In this document: one piece after another, positions 11,837 through 11,895 of the stretch | Layout: every line of letters starts with the position of its first letter | Numbering within the stretch: position 1 is the stretch's first letter | Origin: Bacillota bacterium | Lineage (GTDB): Bacteria > Bacillota_E > Sulfobacillia > Sulfobacillales > Sulfobacillaceae | Length of the DNA stretch: 11,895 nucleotides | NCBI GenBank assembly: GCA_021802225.1 | Contig: JAKAAS010000018.1 | Coordinates: forward strand, 1-11,895 | Direction: 5' to 3' | The notes under the pieces: generated by a model | What the model saw: only the letters and a program-made list of their open reading frames with translations | Database searches by the model: none | What the model was told of the DNA's origin: nothing | Program-made: the position numbers and the translations under genes

Positions 11837-11895
11837 CCAGCCGCCGATGCCTCCCATGACGTCGGATTTCCCGGATCATTGGGGATTTTATCTTT
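11829..11895 (+). CDS. 5' end of a further gene, truncated by the window edge
   Basis: GAAAGGAG (11813-11820) is eight bases before ATG 11829, a good initiation site. The 22 visible codons begin MSDQPPMPPMTSDFPDHWGF. The start overlaps the previous stop by eight bases. Too little is present to name a function. Confidence 0.6.
   Translation, partial: MSDQPPMPPMTSDFPDHWGFYL

Overview
The window looks like an accessory, transposon-rich piece of a Firmicutes chromosome or plasmid. The signs are strong purine-rich ribosome binding sites, sigma-A type promoters with 17-base spacers, a GbsR-type regulator, and an XRE-TPR regulator followed by a tiny export-signal ORF. A Sulfobacillus-like acidophile would fit, but that is an impression only: there is no rRNA or housekeeping gene to prove it. 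No tRNA, rRNA or CRISPR array was seen.

Left margin (1-1505): the 3' end of an IS110-type transposase, a stretch with hairpins but no gene, a 177-bp MITE-like unit with 23-bp inverted repeats, a coiled-coil ORF broken by one amber codon, and a small ORF of unknown meaning.

Core (1506-4655): a membrane-anchored thioredoxin-like protein, then a regulator-secreted protein-membrane protein operon (2272-3710). The operon has a perfect 13-bp-arm palindrome on its -10 region. A two-way terminator separates it from a convergent secreted protein (3768-4655). The two secreted proteins share a domain (YYVV-GVQQ ... EVGV), so they are paralogues next to different regulators.

Quorum-sensing-like locus (4656-7790): divergent from the larger secreted protein is an XRE-HTH/TPR regulator of 423 residues once rejoined. 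One base after its stop codon lies a 46-codon ORF that encodes a basic n-region, a hydrophobic core and a short polar tail. This is the layout of RRNPP receptor/propeptide pairs (Rap-Phr, NprR-NprX, PlcR-PapR). An IS10-like element (5804-7308, 9-bp target duplication) has cut the regulator in two, so the system is probably silent here. This is the most interesting content of the window.

Right half (7791-11895): transposon debris, a secreted lipoprotein preceded by a perfect 19-bp hairpin, an orphan near-consensus promoter, and an IS231/IS4-like element (9407-10812, 11-bp target duplication) whose transposase carries one frameshift. Then come a remnant whose terminal repeat matches the left-hand MITE, and three overlapping unknown small genes (11232-11895). 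The first of these has its ribosome binding site inside a hairpin.
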